Positions 8,530 through 18,761 are shown, counted from the first letter of the stretch. The stretch: DNA of 38,457 nucleotides from JBGPGW01 sp046349515 (GCA_046349515.1 JAXMCE010000022.1:1-38457); one strand, 5' to 3'. Numbers and translations: made by a program. The notes: generated by a model not told the origin, from the letters alone.

Positions 8530-9977
8530 TTTCCGCTGCTCCCGCCGAGGCGGGCGAGGTCCGGGCTGTCGTGGGCGTTGATGGGCCGGCACTCCATCTT
8601 TTGCTCGATGAGCACGCGGCAGGCTTCCTCGGCATTCTCTTTCGTCGAAAGGCCCATGAGGCGCGCGCGGAAAATCTGTCCCTTGGACGCCTCGACCGGA
8701 ACGACAACGGCGGTCGTCTGTCCGAGCAGTTCCGGCGCTATGCGCGCCGCACGCGCGGCGGTCAGCTGCGCTTGCACGTAGCGCTGGAAGGCGCCGACCT
8801 GCACCCCCCATTCGCCCGGAGGATTGAGGACCGATTCGGCGATGCGCGGCTGGGCGGCATCGCCCTGGGCGATCTCGGCCGGCGGGGAGGCGGGCGGCGC
8901 CGGAACAGCCGGTGTCGCGAGGGCTAGGGGCGCGAGCGTGACGGCGGAGGTAGCGGTGGCCTGGGGGGCCGGACGTGCGGGTGCCGGCGCGCGCGCCACG
9001 GCCATGGTCGGCTGCGTCTGGAATCCCTTGTTCAGCAACGAGACCATGTATTGATCGCGGGCGAAGGCAGAGTGCCCGCCGAGGACCACGGCGAAGATGC
9101 GCCGACCATCGCGCTCGGCCGAGGCCGCGAGATTGTAGCCCGAATCGCGGATGAACCCGGTCTTGATGCCGTCGACCCCCTGGTAGCGGCCGAGAAGGTG
9201 GTTGTGATTGTTGTGGCTGAGACCGTGGTAGCTGAAGCTCGGGCGCGAGAAGTAGTGATAGCGCTCGGGGAAATCGTGGTGGAGGGCGCGGGCGAGGATG
9301 ACCATGTCGCGTGCGGTCGTGACCTGGGCGCGATTGGGCAGGCCGGAGGCGTTCTGGAAGACCGTGTTCTCCATGCCGAGCTGCTGTGCCTTCCGCGTCA
9401 TGCGCTGGGCGAAGGCGCTTTCCGATCCGCCGAGCTCCTCCGCCAGCGCCACGGCGGCGTCGTTGGCCGACTTCGTGACGAGACCGAGGATGGCGTCCTC
9501 CACCATGATCGTGTCGCCCTCTTCGAGATTGAGCTTCGTGGGCGACTGCTGCGCGGCATAGTCGGAGACGTAGATCGGCGTGTTGAGTGCGAGCTTCTTC
9601 GTGCGCAAGGCTTCGAAGGTGAGATAGAGCGTCATCATCTTGGTGAGCGAGGCGGGATAGGTCTGCGCGTCCGGATTGACCGCGTGCAGGACCTCGCCCG
9701 TCTCGGCGTCGACCACAATCGCGGAGGAGGTAACGCCCGAAACCGTATGGGCGGCTGCCTTCGCACGGGCCGATGCTTTCGCACGGGCCGCCGCCGAAGC
9801 CCGGACGGCAGCCGTCTTGAGCTTGGTCGGCGCCTTGACCGATTTGGCGGTCTGTGAGGTCTGCTTAGGCCTGTTGGAACGGGCATCGGCTGGTGCGGCC
9901 GACCATGCCAGGACGGCGATCGCCGACAGGAGAGCCAGGGCCAACGACACGAAACGCGCACGGATGAATGGGTTCAT
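8526..9977 (-). CDS. D-alanyl-D-alanine carboxypeptidase with C-terminal SPOR domain
   Basis: A 483-residue exported penicillin-binding protein that removes the terminal D-Ala from peptidoglycan stem peptides. It has a signal peptide (about 1-32), then a lysine/alanine-rich stretch (about 35-77). The catalytic domain carries SLTK (Ser110, Lys113), SAN (170-172) and KTG (272-274). A long Ala/Pro linker (about 315-385) leads to a SPOR domain (GEWGVQVGAFQ to the end) that in other proteins binds denuded septal glycan. I chose the ATG at 9977 because AAGGG lies about 5 bases upstream; an ATG at 9992 would add MPRDA with no ribosome site. Two CtrA-type half-sites lie about 75-100 bases upstream. 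SPOR plus CtrA sites suggest a division-linked role (inference). Confidence 0.92.
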   Translation of the reverse strand: MNPFIRARFVSLALALLSAIAVLAWSAAPADARSNRPKQTSQTAKSVKAPTKLKTAAVRASAAARAKASARAKAAAHTVSGVTSSAIVVDAETGEVLHAVNPDAQTYPASLTKMMTLYLTFEALRTKKLALNTPIYVSDYAAQQSPTKLNLEEGDTIMVEDAILGLVTKSANDAAVALAEELGGSESAFAQRMTRKAQQLGMENTVFQNASGLPNRAQVTTARDMVILARALHHDFPERYHYFSRPSFSYHGLSHNNHNHLLGRYQGVDGIKTGFIRDSGYNLAASAERDGRRIFAVVLGGHSAFARDQYMVSLLNKGFQTQPTMAVARAPAPARPAPQATATSAVTLAPLALATPAVPAPPASPPAEIAQGDAAQPRIAESVLNPPGEWGVQVGAFQRYVQAQLTAARAARIAPELLGQTTAVVVPVEASKGQIFRARLMGLSTKENAEEACRVLIEQKMECRPINAHDSPDLARLGGSSGN

Positions 9978-10040
9978 GGCATCCCTTGGCATACCGAGGG
10001 TCTCGGTCCCCTCCCAGGACTGATCCCCTGTTCCGCGAAA

Positions 10041-10077
10041 GTTAAACGGGGATGGTTAATGAGACGTTTATGGTTAA
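10041..10077 (-). promoter_or_regulatory. CtrA-type binding sites upstream of the carboxypeptidase gene
   Basis: On the minus strand the octamer TTAACCAT occurs twice exactly (10077-10070 and 10059-10052), 18 bases apart. A third TTAA lies at 10045-10042. TTAACCAT is the described half-site of the cell-cycle regulator CtrA in Caulobacter and relatives. The sites lie about 65-100 bases upstream of the start codon at 9977, a sensible position for promoter control. Two exact 8-mers in under 30 bases are unlikely by chance in DNA of this GC content. Binding itself is inference. Confidence 0.55.
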
Positions 10078-10275
10078 CGGCCCGTCGGGATTTTCGCGTG
10101 AAGGTTCTTATTCGATAGGAAAGATTCTAAGAAATACAAGACTCTGTGTCTACCCACTTTCACGCCACATCAATTAGGGAGCAGATCGGCTTGAGCGCGG
10201 TTTCGCTCGCCCTCGGGCCGTGCCGCGGTTGATTGCCGGCACCATGCGCTGCCTGTGCATAAAAGGACAAATTCA

Positions 10276-10304
10276 TTGACTGGTCATGGGGCGGTCACTA
10301 CATA
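10276..10304 (+). promoter_or_regulatory. Possible sigma70-type promoter for the phasin gene
   Basis: TTGACT (10276-10281) is separated by 17 bases from TACATA (10299-10304), within an AT-richer patch upstream of the phasin. The -35 element is good and the -10 element weak (3 of 6 matches). It would give a leader of about 200 bases, so another promoter could exist nearer the gene. Confidence 0.3.
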
Positions 10305-10514
10305 GTCCATATTGCAGCGCACAATTCGGCTAGGCCGGTCGTCCCGCGAGACCGGTTCGCAGCAGTATCAAGGGATGAGGCCGTCATGTCCGCGCCCAAA
10401 GCCAGAAGCTCACATCGACCCGCGACGACAGTCCCAAGACTTCAGCACCCGATCGAGAAGCCCCATTCCCGCCACGCCGAGGAGCCTATCGATCCACCGA
10501 AGGAGGCGACGACC

Positions 10515-10901
10515 GTGACACGAGAACAGCTCGAATCCATGTCGAACTCCACGCTCAAGACGTTTGAACAGATGTCCACCATCGGCAAAGCGAACGTCGA
10601 AGCCGCGATCAAGACCAATGCCATCCTTCTCAAGGGGGTGGAGGAGATCGGCAAGGCCTGGACTTCGCTCATGCAGCGGATGGTCGAGGCGCACATGAAC
10701 TCTCTCCAGGCGCTCGTCGGTTGCAAGAACCTCCAGGACGTCGTCGAGGTGCAGACCGACTGGGCGAAGACACAGCTCGAGACGGTGGTCGCCGAAGGGG
10801 CGAAGGTCTCAGAGCTTACGCTCAAGGTCGCGAACGAGTCGGTCCAGCCGATTTCCGCGACCGTCAACGAGACCATGAAATCGTCTCTCAAGGCGGCCTA
10901 G
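10515..10901 (+). CDS. Phasin family protein
   Basis: A 128-residue, mostly helical, amphipathic protein without signal peptide. The segments ANVEAAIKTNAILLKGVEEIGK, the central ...AHMNSLQALVGCKNLQDVVEVQTDWAKTQLE and the ending ...VNETMKSSLKAA match the Phasin_2 pattern. Phasins coat polyhydroxyalkanoate granules and influence granule number and size. I chose GTG 10515 because a perfect AGGAGG (10501-10506) lies 8 bases upstream; the in-frame ATG at 10386 lacks a ribosome site and its extension is not coding-like. A strong terminator follows directly, so it is a single-gene unit. No PHA synthase gene is in the window. Confidence 0.85.
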   Translation: MTREQLESMSNSTLKTFEQMSTIGKANVEAAIKTNAILLKGVEEIGKAWTSLMQRMVEAHMNSLQALVGCKNLQDVVEVQTDWAKTQLETVVAEGAKVSELTLKVANESVQPISATVNETMKSSLKAA

Positions 10902-10922
10902 GCACCCATCCGGTTCCCTCGG

Positions 10923-10958
10923 AAAAGCCCGGCGGCCCCTCTGGTCGCCGGGCTTTTT
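10923..10958 (+). terminator. Rho-independent terminator after the phasin gene
   Basis: The inverted repeat GCCCGGCG (10927-10934) and CGCCGGGC (10946-10953) extends inward by three further pairs (one G-U) to a 5-base loop. It is followed by TTTTT (10954-10958) and preceded by AAAA, so it may work in both directions. It separates the phasin from clpS. Confidence 0.85.
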
Positions 10959-11006
10959 GCGTCACGGACGGCAAATTGGGCCTCTCGGGCACGGTCGGGG
11001 CCGCTC

Positions 11007-11036
11007 TTGGACCGCGGCCGGAAAATCCCATATCAT
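11007..11036 (+). promoter_or_regulatory. Possible promoter of clpS-clpA
   Basis: TTGGAC (11007-11012), an 18-base spacer and TATCAT (11031-11036, 5 of 6 matches to TATAAT) lie between the phasin terminator and clpS, leaving a leader of about 50 bases. The -35 element is weak (3 of 6). A second AT-rich hexamer, TAGAAT (11046-11051), is nearby without a partner. Confidence 0.35.
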
Positions 11037-11090
11037 TGAATGTGATAGAATGAGGCTTCTTAAGGTCTCGGAGAAACGGCCGCGTCGACG

Positions 11091-11425
11091 ATGGGTGGTG
11101 GGAACGGACAGGACAACAATCGCCGGAGCGACAACCCCAATACGGGCGTCGTCGTCAAGAGCCGGGCGAAGACCAAGAAGCCGGACCTCTACAAGGTCCT
11201 CATGCTCAACGACGACTACACGCCCATGGAGTTCGTCGTCTATGTGCTCGAACGCTTCTTCAACATGAACCGCCAGCGCGCGACGCAGGTCATGCTGCAC
11301 GTCCATCGGCGCGGCGTCGGCGTGTGCGGCGTCTACACCTACGAAGTCGCTGAGACCAAGGTCAACCAAGTCATGGATTGTGCGCGGAAGCACGAACATC
11401 CGCTTCAGTGCACGCTGGAGCGCGA

Positions 11426-11429
<4 letters not shown>
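11091..11429 (+). CDS. clpS: ClpS, adaptor of the ClpAP protease
   Basis: A 112-residue adaptor that delivers N-end-rule substrates to ClpA. The flexible N-terminus (about 30 residues, Gly/Asn/Arg rich) precedes the folded core KPDLYKVLMLNDDYTPMEFV. LNDDYTPMEFV holds the acidic and methionine residues that form the pocket for hydrophobic N-terminal residues, and MLHVHRRGVGVCG holds the conserved histidine. The length is typical. The stop TGA overlaps the clpA ATG (ATGA), so the two are translationally coupled, the usual ClpS-ClpA arrangement. Confidence 0.96.
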
Positions 11430-13750
<2,321 letters not shown>

Positions 13751-13766
13751 CGGCGAGGCGCGGGCT

Positions 13767-13785
13767 GCGATGCAATTTGCATCGC
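13767..13785. repeat. Perfect palindrome just after clpA
   Basis: GCGATGCAA (13767-13775), one central T, then TTGCATCGC (13777-13785): 9-base arms, perfect. It begins 16 bases after the clpA stop. There is no T run on either side and the loop is a single base, so it looks more like an operator or a fold-back RNA end than a standard terminator. Confidence 0.6.
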
Positions 13786-14103
13786 GCGTGTCGCTACCAC
13801 TTCGACTCCCTTGACGATGCGCGCGCGAAGCGCGAGCATTTCATCGTCGCGCATGCGGGACGCCGATCGGGAAAGACGACGGGTCTCACGATCGCGCCGC
13901 CGCACGATGCGGCCAATGCGCAACGAGAGCGAGGAGGAGATGACTCCACCTGGTAGTTGTCCAGGGCCTCGCGGCAACGCGGGGCCACGGTCCTGACGCC
14001 ACGGCCGACTGTGAGCGATCGCTGACGGTCGGGACCGCCGACAATCCGAACTCTGTCGCTTCGTAGACAGCGCGCGAGCGCAGACGTTGACGAAGCATTG
14101 ATC

Positions 14104-14121
14104 TCCGGCATCGATGCCGGA
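14104..14121. repeat. 18-base perfect palindrome
   Basis: TCCGGCATCGATGCCGGA is fully self-complementary with no central spacer. It lies about 70 bases beyond the stop codon of the leftward acetyltransferase gene and 20 bases from the hairpin at 14141-14171. It could be a protein-binding dyad or part of the transcript end; nothing in the sequence decides. Confidence 0.5.
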
Positions 14122-14140
14122 TTCGGGCCAAGGCCCAAGG

Positions 14141-14171
14141 AACCCCGCCTCGCGAATGCGCCGGCGGGGTT
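14141..14171 (-). terminator. Hairpin after the acetyltransferase gene, possible terminator
   Basis: AACCCCGCC (14141-14149) pairs with GGCGGGGTT (14163-14171) around a 13-base loop, 21 bases past the stop codon of the leftward gene. The stem is strong but no T run follows on the minus strand, so intrinsic termination is uncertain. Confidence 0.4.
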
Positions 14172-14192
14172 CGCCCGTGAAGGGCCGCTCTG

Positions 14193-15395
14193 TCAGGCCG
14201 GCGGCTCGTTCGTCTGATCCTTCCGGAACGGGCTGTACTCGCCGAGCTCTTGCATCTCGTCGGCGACGTGGCGGCGCTCGCGGTCGAGAAAATTTTCGAC
14301 CGCGGCGCGGAAGCGCGGATCGGCGATCCAATGCGCGCTGTAGGTCGGGGAGGGCAAATAGCCGCGCTGGATCTTGTGCGGCCCCTGCGCGCCCGCCTCG
14401 ACGCGCCTCAGGCCGTGCCGGATCGCGAACTCGATGGCCTGGTAGTAGCACGCCTCGAAGTGGAGAAACCTGTACTCGCCGAGCGAGCCCCAGTTGCGGC
14501 CGTAGAGCACGCCGCCGCCCATGAGGTTGAGCGCGCCCGCGATCGGCCGACCGCCATCCTCGGCGAACATGAGGACGATCTGGTCGGCCATGGTCTCGCC
14601 GATCCGGTGGAAGAACTCACGCGTGAGATACGGATGGCCCCATTTGTGCTCCGACGTCGCGATGTAGAAGCGATGGAACGCGTCCCAATGCTCGGGCTTC
14701 AGCGCGTCGCCGGTAAGCGGACGGATGGTGACGCCGCTCGCGGCGACATCCTGCCGTTCCTTGCGGATGGTCTTGCGCTTGCGCGAGGCGAGGGCGCCGA
14801 GGAAGTCGTCGAACGTCGCGTAGCCGCGGTTCTCCCAATGGAACTGCTGGCCGGTGCGCTGGAGCCAGCCGGCCTCGCCGAGGCGCGTCCACTCCGCCTC
14901 GGTCGGGAAGGTGACGTGGGCCGATGAGAGCTTGTTCTCGCGCGCGATGCCTTGGATGGCATCGATGAGCGTGCGCTGGACCGTCGCGCTGAGCTCGCCC
15001 GCGCAGCCGCCGCGCACCATGAGGCGCGGCCCCGCGACGGGCGTGAAGGGGACCGAGACCTGGAGCTTCGGATAGTACTGCCCGCCCGCGCGTTCATAGG
15101 CTTCGGCCCAGCCCCAGTCGAACACGTACTCGCCGTAGGAATGGCCCTTGAGGTACATGGGGGCCGCACCGAGGAGCCGTCCGCCCGCATCCTTGACGAT
15201 GAGATGGTGCGGCGCCCAGCCGGTCTTGGTCCCGACCGAGCCGCTGTCTTCGAGCGCACTGAGGAAGGCGTGGGAGACGAACGGATTGCCCTCGGCGGCC
15301 CCCTCGACGCCCGCGCAGGCATCCCACGCCGCGGCGTTGATATCCGCGATCCGGTGCGCAAGCGCGACCGAGAGAGGCTCGATTCCGTCGGGCAT
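14193..15395 (-). CDS. COG3146-type GNAT acetyltransferase (FemAB-like, 'peptidoglycan biosynthesis/recognition')
   Basis: A 400-residue cytoplasmic protein. NPFVSHAFLSALEDSGSVG near the N-terminus, then GWAPHHLIVKD, MYLKGHSYGEYVFDWGWAEAYERAG, FDDFLGALASRKRKTIRKERQ and the ending YGRNWGSLGEYRFLHFEACYYQAIEFAI are hallmarks of the COG3146/DUF482 family, built from tandem GNAT-like folds as in Fem transferases. Its biochemical function is not established; the name reflects fold similarity. ATG 15395 opens a normal-length product. In several alphaproteobacteria, as I recall, this gene lies close to clpA and RidA-family genes. Here a TauD/crotonase/ligase block lies between it and the RidA pair. 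Confidence 0.85.
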   Translation of the reverse strand: MPDGIEPLSVALAHRIADINAAAWDACAGVEGAAEGNPFVSHAFLSALEDSGSVGTKTGWAPHHLIVKDAGGRLLGAAPMYLKGHSYGEYVFDWGWAEAYERAGGQYYPKLQVSVPFTPVAGPRLMVRGGCAGELSATVQRTLIDAIQGIARENKLSSAHVTFPTEAEWTRLGEAGWLQRTGQQFHWENRGYATFDDFLGALASRKRKTIRKERQDVAASGVTIRPLTGDALKPEHWDAFHRFYIATSEHKWGHPYLTREFFHRIGETMADQIVLMFAEDGGRPIAGALNLMGGGVLYGRNWGSLGEYRFLHFEACYYQAIEFAIRHGLRRVEAGAQGPHKIQRGYLPSPTYSAHWIADPRFRAAVENFLDRERRHVADEMQELGEYSPFRKDQTNEPPA

Positions 15396-15501
15396 GGCAA
15401 AGTGTCACGGAGAGCGTTCTTGACGGCAAGCGCGATTTCCGGTTTCCGCCCGCCGGGGTTTCAGCCAGAATCGTGTGTCAGCTGACGATGAGGGGCGCGT
15501 G

Positions 15502-16362
15502 ATGGATGAGGCGGTCATGGAGGTGAAGCCGATTGCAGGCGCGATCGGCGCCGAGGTGTATGGCGTCGATCTGTCGAAGGACCTGTCCCAGGAGATGTTC
15601 GCGCGCGTCCATCAGGCATTCCTCGACCACCACGTGCTGTTCTTCCCGAAACAGTCCCTCACCACGGAGCGGCAGAAGGGGTTTGCGCGCCGCTTCGGCC
15701 CTCTCATCGTCGACCCCTTCGTGAAGTCGCCCGAAGGCGAGCCCGAGGTCATGGAGGTGAAGAAGGACGTCCACGAGACCAAGAATTTCGCCAACATGTG
15801 GCATTCCGATTCGACCTTCATGGAGAAGCCGCCCCTCGGCTCCTTCCTCTACGCGCTCGAGGTGCCGGATTTCGGCGGCGACACGATGTGGTCGAACCAG
15901 TATCTCGCCTACGAAACGCTCTCGCCCGGCATGCGGGCGATGCTCGACGGCCTCAAGGCCGTCCACGGCGCCAAGTCCTACAACGAGGAAGTCGACGCCG
16001 GGAACTACAACGAGAAGCGCAGCATCAAGCTGCGCTTCGACGATGTGATGAAGGCCGCCGCCGGCGCCGAGGTCGAACACCCGGTCGTCCGCACGCATCC
16101 GGAGACAGGGCGGAAGGCGCTTTACGTCCATGTCGCCTACGTGCTGCGCTTCAAGGACTGGACCGAGGCCGAATCGAAGCCGCTTCTCGACTTCCTCTAC
16201 GCGCACTCGGTCAGGCCCGAGTTCACCTGCCGCTACCGGTGGCGCCAGGGCACGCTCGCCATGTGGGACAACCGCTGCGCGATGCACTACCCGATCAATG
16301 ACTACCAGGGAAAGCGCCGCCGGATGCGCCGCGTCACCGCCGAGGGCGACCGGCCGTTCTAG
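15502..16362 (+). CDS. TauD/TfdA-family Fe(II)/2-oxoglutarate dioxygenase (copy 1)
   Basis: A 286-residue non-haem iron enzyme. The facial triad is visible: H101-x-D103 in NMWHSDSTF and the distal H262 in RCAMHYPINDY. The C-terminal RRMRRVTAEGDRPF supplies the Arg that binds 2-oxoglutarate. The family hydroxylates small acids such as taurine or chlorophenoxyacetates with loss of CO2; the substrate is unknown. I chose ATG 15502 because AGGGG lies 6 bases upstream; an in-frame GTG at 15475 would add nine residues with no ribosome site. It is clearly related to the tandem pair at 27210-28938 (shared EHPVVRTHPETGRK and GGDT). It converges on the crotonase gene with 13 bases between stops. Confidence 0.9.
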   Translation: MDEAVMEVKPIAGAIGAEVYGVDLSKDLSQEMFARVHQAFLDHHVLFFPKQSLTTERQKGFARRFGPLIVDPFVKSPEGEPEVMEVKKDVHETKNFANMWHSDSTFMEKPPLGSFLYALEVPDFGGDTMWSNQYLAYETLSPGMRAMLDGLKAVHGAKSYNEEVDAGNYNEKRSIKLRFDDVMKAAAGAEVEHPVVRTHPETGRKALYVHVAYVLRFKDWTEAESKPLLDFLYAHSVRPEFTCRYRWRQGTLAMWDNRCAMHYPINDYQGKRRRMRRVTAEGDRPF

Positions 16363-16375
16363 AAGCGGCCGGGCT

Positions 16376-17149
16376 TCACCGGCGGTAGCGTTCGGTCTTG
16401 CCTTCGGTGAAGGCCTTGGCCCCTTGGGCGAGCTCGGCCGATTGCTGCGACCAGGCGAGATAGCGGTTGTTGATCGGCCAGGCGTCCTTCTCCGGCACAT
16501 CCAGCACCTCGTGGACAAGGCGCTTCATGCGCACGATCGATTCCTGTGGCAGGCGCGCGATCGTCTCGGCAACTTCGATCGCCTTGTCGAGAAGCTGCTC
16601 CTTCGGCACGACGTGGTTGACGAGGCCGACCGAATAGGCGCGCGCGGCGTCGATCGGGAGCGCCGTGAACAGCATCTCCTTGGCGAGCGGCAGGGGAATC
16701 CAGTGCGGCAGGCGCAGGCACGCGCCGGCATCGGACAGGCCGCCGACCCGCGCTTCGCCGATTGCGAAGATGGCATGCTCCGCCGCGACGAGGAAATCGC
16801 AAGCCAGTGCGAGTTCGAGACCGCCGGCGATGGCGGGACCGTTGATGGCGCCGATGAGCGGCTGCGGCAGGTGGCGCTGGGCGATGCCGGCCCAACCCAC
16901 GTCCTTGAAGACCACCTGGTCGATGACGGGCGCGCCGTGTTTGGCGAAGGCCTTGAGGTCGAGGCCCGTGCAAAACGCCTTGTCGCCCGCGGCCGTCAGG
17001 ATGACCGCGCGCACGCTCTCGTCTCGCTCGATCTCGTCAAACGCGGCACGCATGGCCCCGGCTGTCTCGCCGTCGACGCAGTTCCGCACCTCCGGCCGGT
17101 TGATCGTGATGATCTCGACGGCACCGCGCCGCTCGCGTAGGACTTTCAT
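16376..17149 (-). CDS. Enoyl-CoA hydratase/isomerase (crotonase) family protein
   Basis: A 257-residue crotonase-fold enzyme acting on acyl-CoA thioesters. The first oxyanion-hole segment is DKAFCTGLDLKAF and the second NGPAIAGGLELALACDF. Both acidic residues used by hydratases appear conserved: the Glu in AGGLELA and the Glu in FAIGEARVGG. Hydratase activity is therefore plausible, although the superfamily also covers isomerases and hydrolases. The acyl-CoA ligase gene lies 16 bases upstream on the same strand, so ligase then crotonase probably form an operon activating a carboxylic acid and hydrating its enoyl-CoA. Confidence 0.88.
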   Translation of the reverse strand: MKVLRERRGAVEIITINRPEVRNCVDGETAGAMRAAFDEIERDESVRAVILTAAGDKAFCTGLDLKAFAKHGAPVIDQVVFKDVGWAGIAQRHLPQPLIGAINGPAIAGGLELALACDFLVAAEHAIFAIGEARVGGLSDAGACLRLPHWIPLPLAKEMLFTALPIDAARAYSVGLVNHVVPKEQLLDKAIEVAETIARLPQESIVRMKRLVHEVLDVPEKDAWPINNRYLAWSQQSAELAQGAKAFTEGKTERYRR

Positions 17150-17165
17150 CTCTCACCTCGCCTCG

Positions 17166-18761
17166 TCACCGATCGCGCTCCGCATCCCAGGTGCGGGCGC
17201 CCATGTCCTTGAGCTTGTCGCGTTCGAGCTTACCAAGATTCGTGTAAGGCAGCGCGTCGCGGAACTCGATATAACGCGGGACCATGAAACGGGCCATGCG
17301 CTCCGCCGCGAAACGGTGAATCGCCTGTCCATCGAGCGTCCGGCCGCCTTTGGCCACGATGACGGCCTTCACGTCCTCTTCGCCAAGCGGTGAGGGGACG
17401 CCGAGAACGGCGACCTCCTCGACATCGGGGTGGGTACTGAGAATCCGCTCGACCTCGTAGGCCGATATATTCTCGCCCCGGCGGCGGATGGCGTGCTTCA
17501 GGCGGCCCTTGTAGGTGAGCACGCCCTGCGCGTCCATCTCGCCGAGATCGCCCCAGTGGAACCAGAGGTTCCGCCACGCCTCGACGGTCGCCGCACCGTC
17601 GTCCTCGTATCCCTGGAACATGACGTCGGGGACACGGGGGCGCATGACGATTTCGCCGAGCGTGCCGGGTGGGACGATCCGGTCGTTCGCATCGACGATG
17701 GCGATCTCGAACTCCGGCGATGCGCGGCCGCAGGTGCCGAGCGGCGCCGGGCGTCCCGGCTCGGGCACCGTGACGGCCGAGGCCTCCGTGCCGCCATACT
17801 CCTCGTGGAGTGTCATGCCGAAGCGCGCCTCGAAGTCGCGGTGGATGTCCCGTGGGATCCCGGAGATGAGGCCGAGACGCAGCGTGTTGTCCTTGTCCTG
17901 CGGTCCCGGCGGCAGGGACCACAGGAATTGGACGATGGCCGAGAAGCCGCAGATGACCGTCGCCTTGACCTCGGCAACCTCCTGCCAGAAACGGCTCCGC
18001 GAGAAGCGCGGAAAGAGCGCGACCGTGCCGCCGGCGATGATCGCTGTCATGGTCATGTGCATCTGCCCGCCCAGGTGGTAGAGCGGCAGCCAGTTGTGAA
18101 ACACGTCGCCCGGGCGATAGCCGAAGGAATCGACGAGGCGCGCGGCACCGCGGCAGATCTGGTTGTGGGGGATGAGCGCCGCCTTCGAACGTCCCGTCGT
18201 GCCGGAAGTGTAGAGGATGGATGCCGCCGCGCCGGGTTTCGATGACGCCATGGCGACGGCATCCGCGTCGTCGACATCGCGCGCCGAGACGACACGCTGC
18301 GGCCATGCCCGGGCGAGATCGGGAACCGAATCGGCGAAGACGATCGTCGAGAGGCCGCTGCGGTCGATCGCGCCGAGTTCGTCCGTGGCGCTGCTCTCCG
18401 TCACGAGGACGGAGGCGCGCGAACGCTTGAGCATGTCCTCGAGCACCGCGCCGCGATGGAGCCGGTTGAGGCCCGCATAGACGCCGCCCGCCCACGCGGT
18501 GCCGAGCCAGGTCCACATGGCGGCCGGCTGGTTCGTGATGTAGCTCGCGACGCGGCGCGCCGGCCCCATGAGAGGAGCCAGGAATCCCGCCCAGCGCCGC
18601 ACGCGATCGTCGGCCTCGCGGTAGGTCCAACCTTGTCCATCGAAGAGGAGGAAGTCGCGGCCAGGCGAGGCCGCAACGCGCGCCGCGAAAGCCTCGGGAA
18701 CCGTCGTCGCGTCGGCGCCCACCAGCGCAAGTAAGCTCTCGGGCGCCGGCACTCGCGACAT
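17166..18761 (-). CDS. AMP-forming acyl-CoA ligase, CaiC-like
   Basis: A 531-residue ANL-superfamily enzyme that activates a carboxylic acid via an acyl-AMP. The P-loop is ILYTSGTTGRSKAA. LHEEYGGTEAS is the adenine-binding A5 motif and HWGDLGEMD the ATP-binding Asp motif. The hinge is RLKHAIRRRGENISAYEVER and the catalytic Lys is in TNLGKLERDKL. The IRRRGENIS hinge and VEAWRNLWFHWGD resemble carnitine/crotonobetaine-CoA ligases (CaiC), but the natural substrate cannot be assigned. I chose the ATG at 18761 because the protein then begins like its family (MSRVPAPESLLAL); the frame continues upstream only as a shadow of the RidA gene. The first RidA stop lies 14 bases upstream. Confidence 0.88.
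   Translation of the reverse strand: MSRVPAPESLLALVGADATTVPEAFAARVAASPGRDFLLFDGQGWTYREADDRVRRWAGFLAPLMGPARRVASYITNQPAAMWTWLGTAWAGGVYAGLNRLHRGAVLEDMLKRSRASVLVTESSATDELGAIDRSGLSTIVFADSVPDLARAWPQRVVSARDVDDADAVAMASSKPGAAASILYTSGTTGRSKAALIPHNQICRGAARLVDSFGYRPGDVFHNWLPLYHLGGQMHMTMTAIIAGGTVALFPRFSRSRFWQEVAEVKATVICGFSAIVQFLWSLPPGPQDKDNTLRLGLISGIPRDIHRDFEARFGMTLHEEYGGTEASAVTVPEPGRPAPLGTCGRASPEFEIAIVDANDRIVPPGTLGEIVMRPRVPDVMFQGYEDDGAATVEAWRNLWFHWGDLGEMDAQGVLTYKGRLKHAIRRRGENISAYEVERILSTHPDVEEVAVLGVPSPLGEEDVKAVIVAKGGRTLDGQAIHRFAAERMARFMVPRYIEFRDALPYTNLGKLERDKLKDMGARTWDAERDR

Larger units (their letters stand above)
9978..10514. other. Divergent regulatory gap between carboxypeptidase and phasin genes
   Basis: These 537 bases hold no convincing gene. 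The left part carries three TTAA-containing sites (10042-10077) serving the leftward carboxypeptidase. A relatively AT-rich stretch follows (10083-10150). The right part has a possible sigma70-type promoter for the phasin. An in-frame ATG at 10386 would extend the phasin by 43 residues, but that stretch uses rare codons (aga, tca, cca, cga) and reads as non-coding. Confidence 0.6.
13751..14192. other. Gene-free gap between clpA and the acetyltransferase gene, with two palindromes
   Basis: No frame in these 442 bases has a ribosome site, a domain or codon use like its neighbours. The gap contains a 19-base palindrome just after clpA, an 18-base palindrome and a GC-rich hairpin near the end of the leftward acetyltransferase gene. 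The middle could be a decayed gene or a spacer; I cannot tell. Confidence 0.5.

Noticed and set aside
10386..10514. Longer phasin start at ATG 10386
   Set aside because: No ribosome site, rare codons, and a perfect AGGAGG precedes the in-frame GTG at 10515.
13811..13996. A 61-codon plus-strand frame in the gap after clpA
   Set aside because: Highly Arg/Ser-rich, no ribosome site, composition typical of out-of-frame GC-rich DNA.
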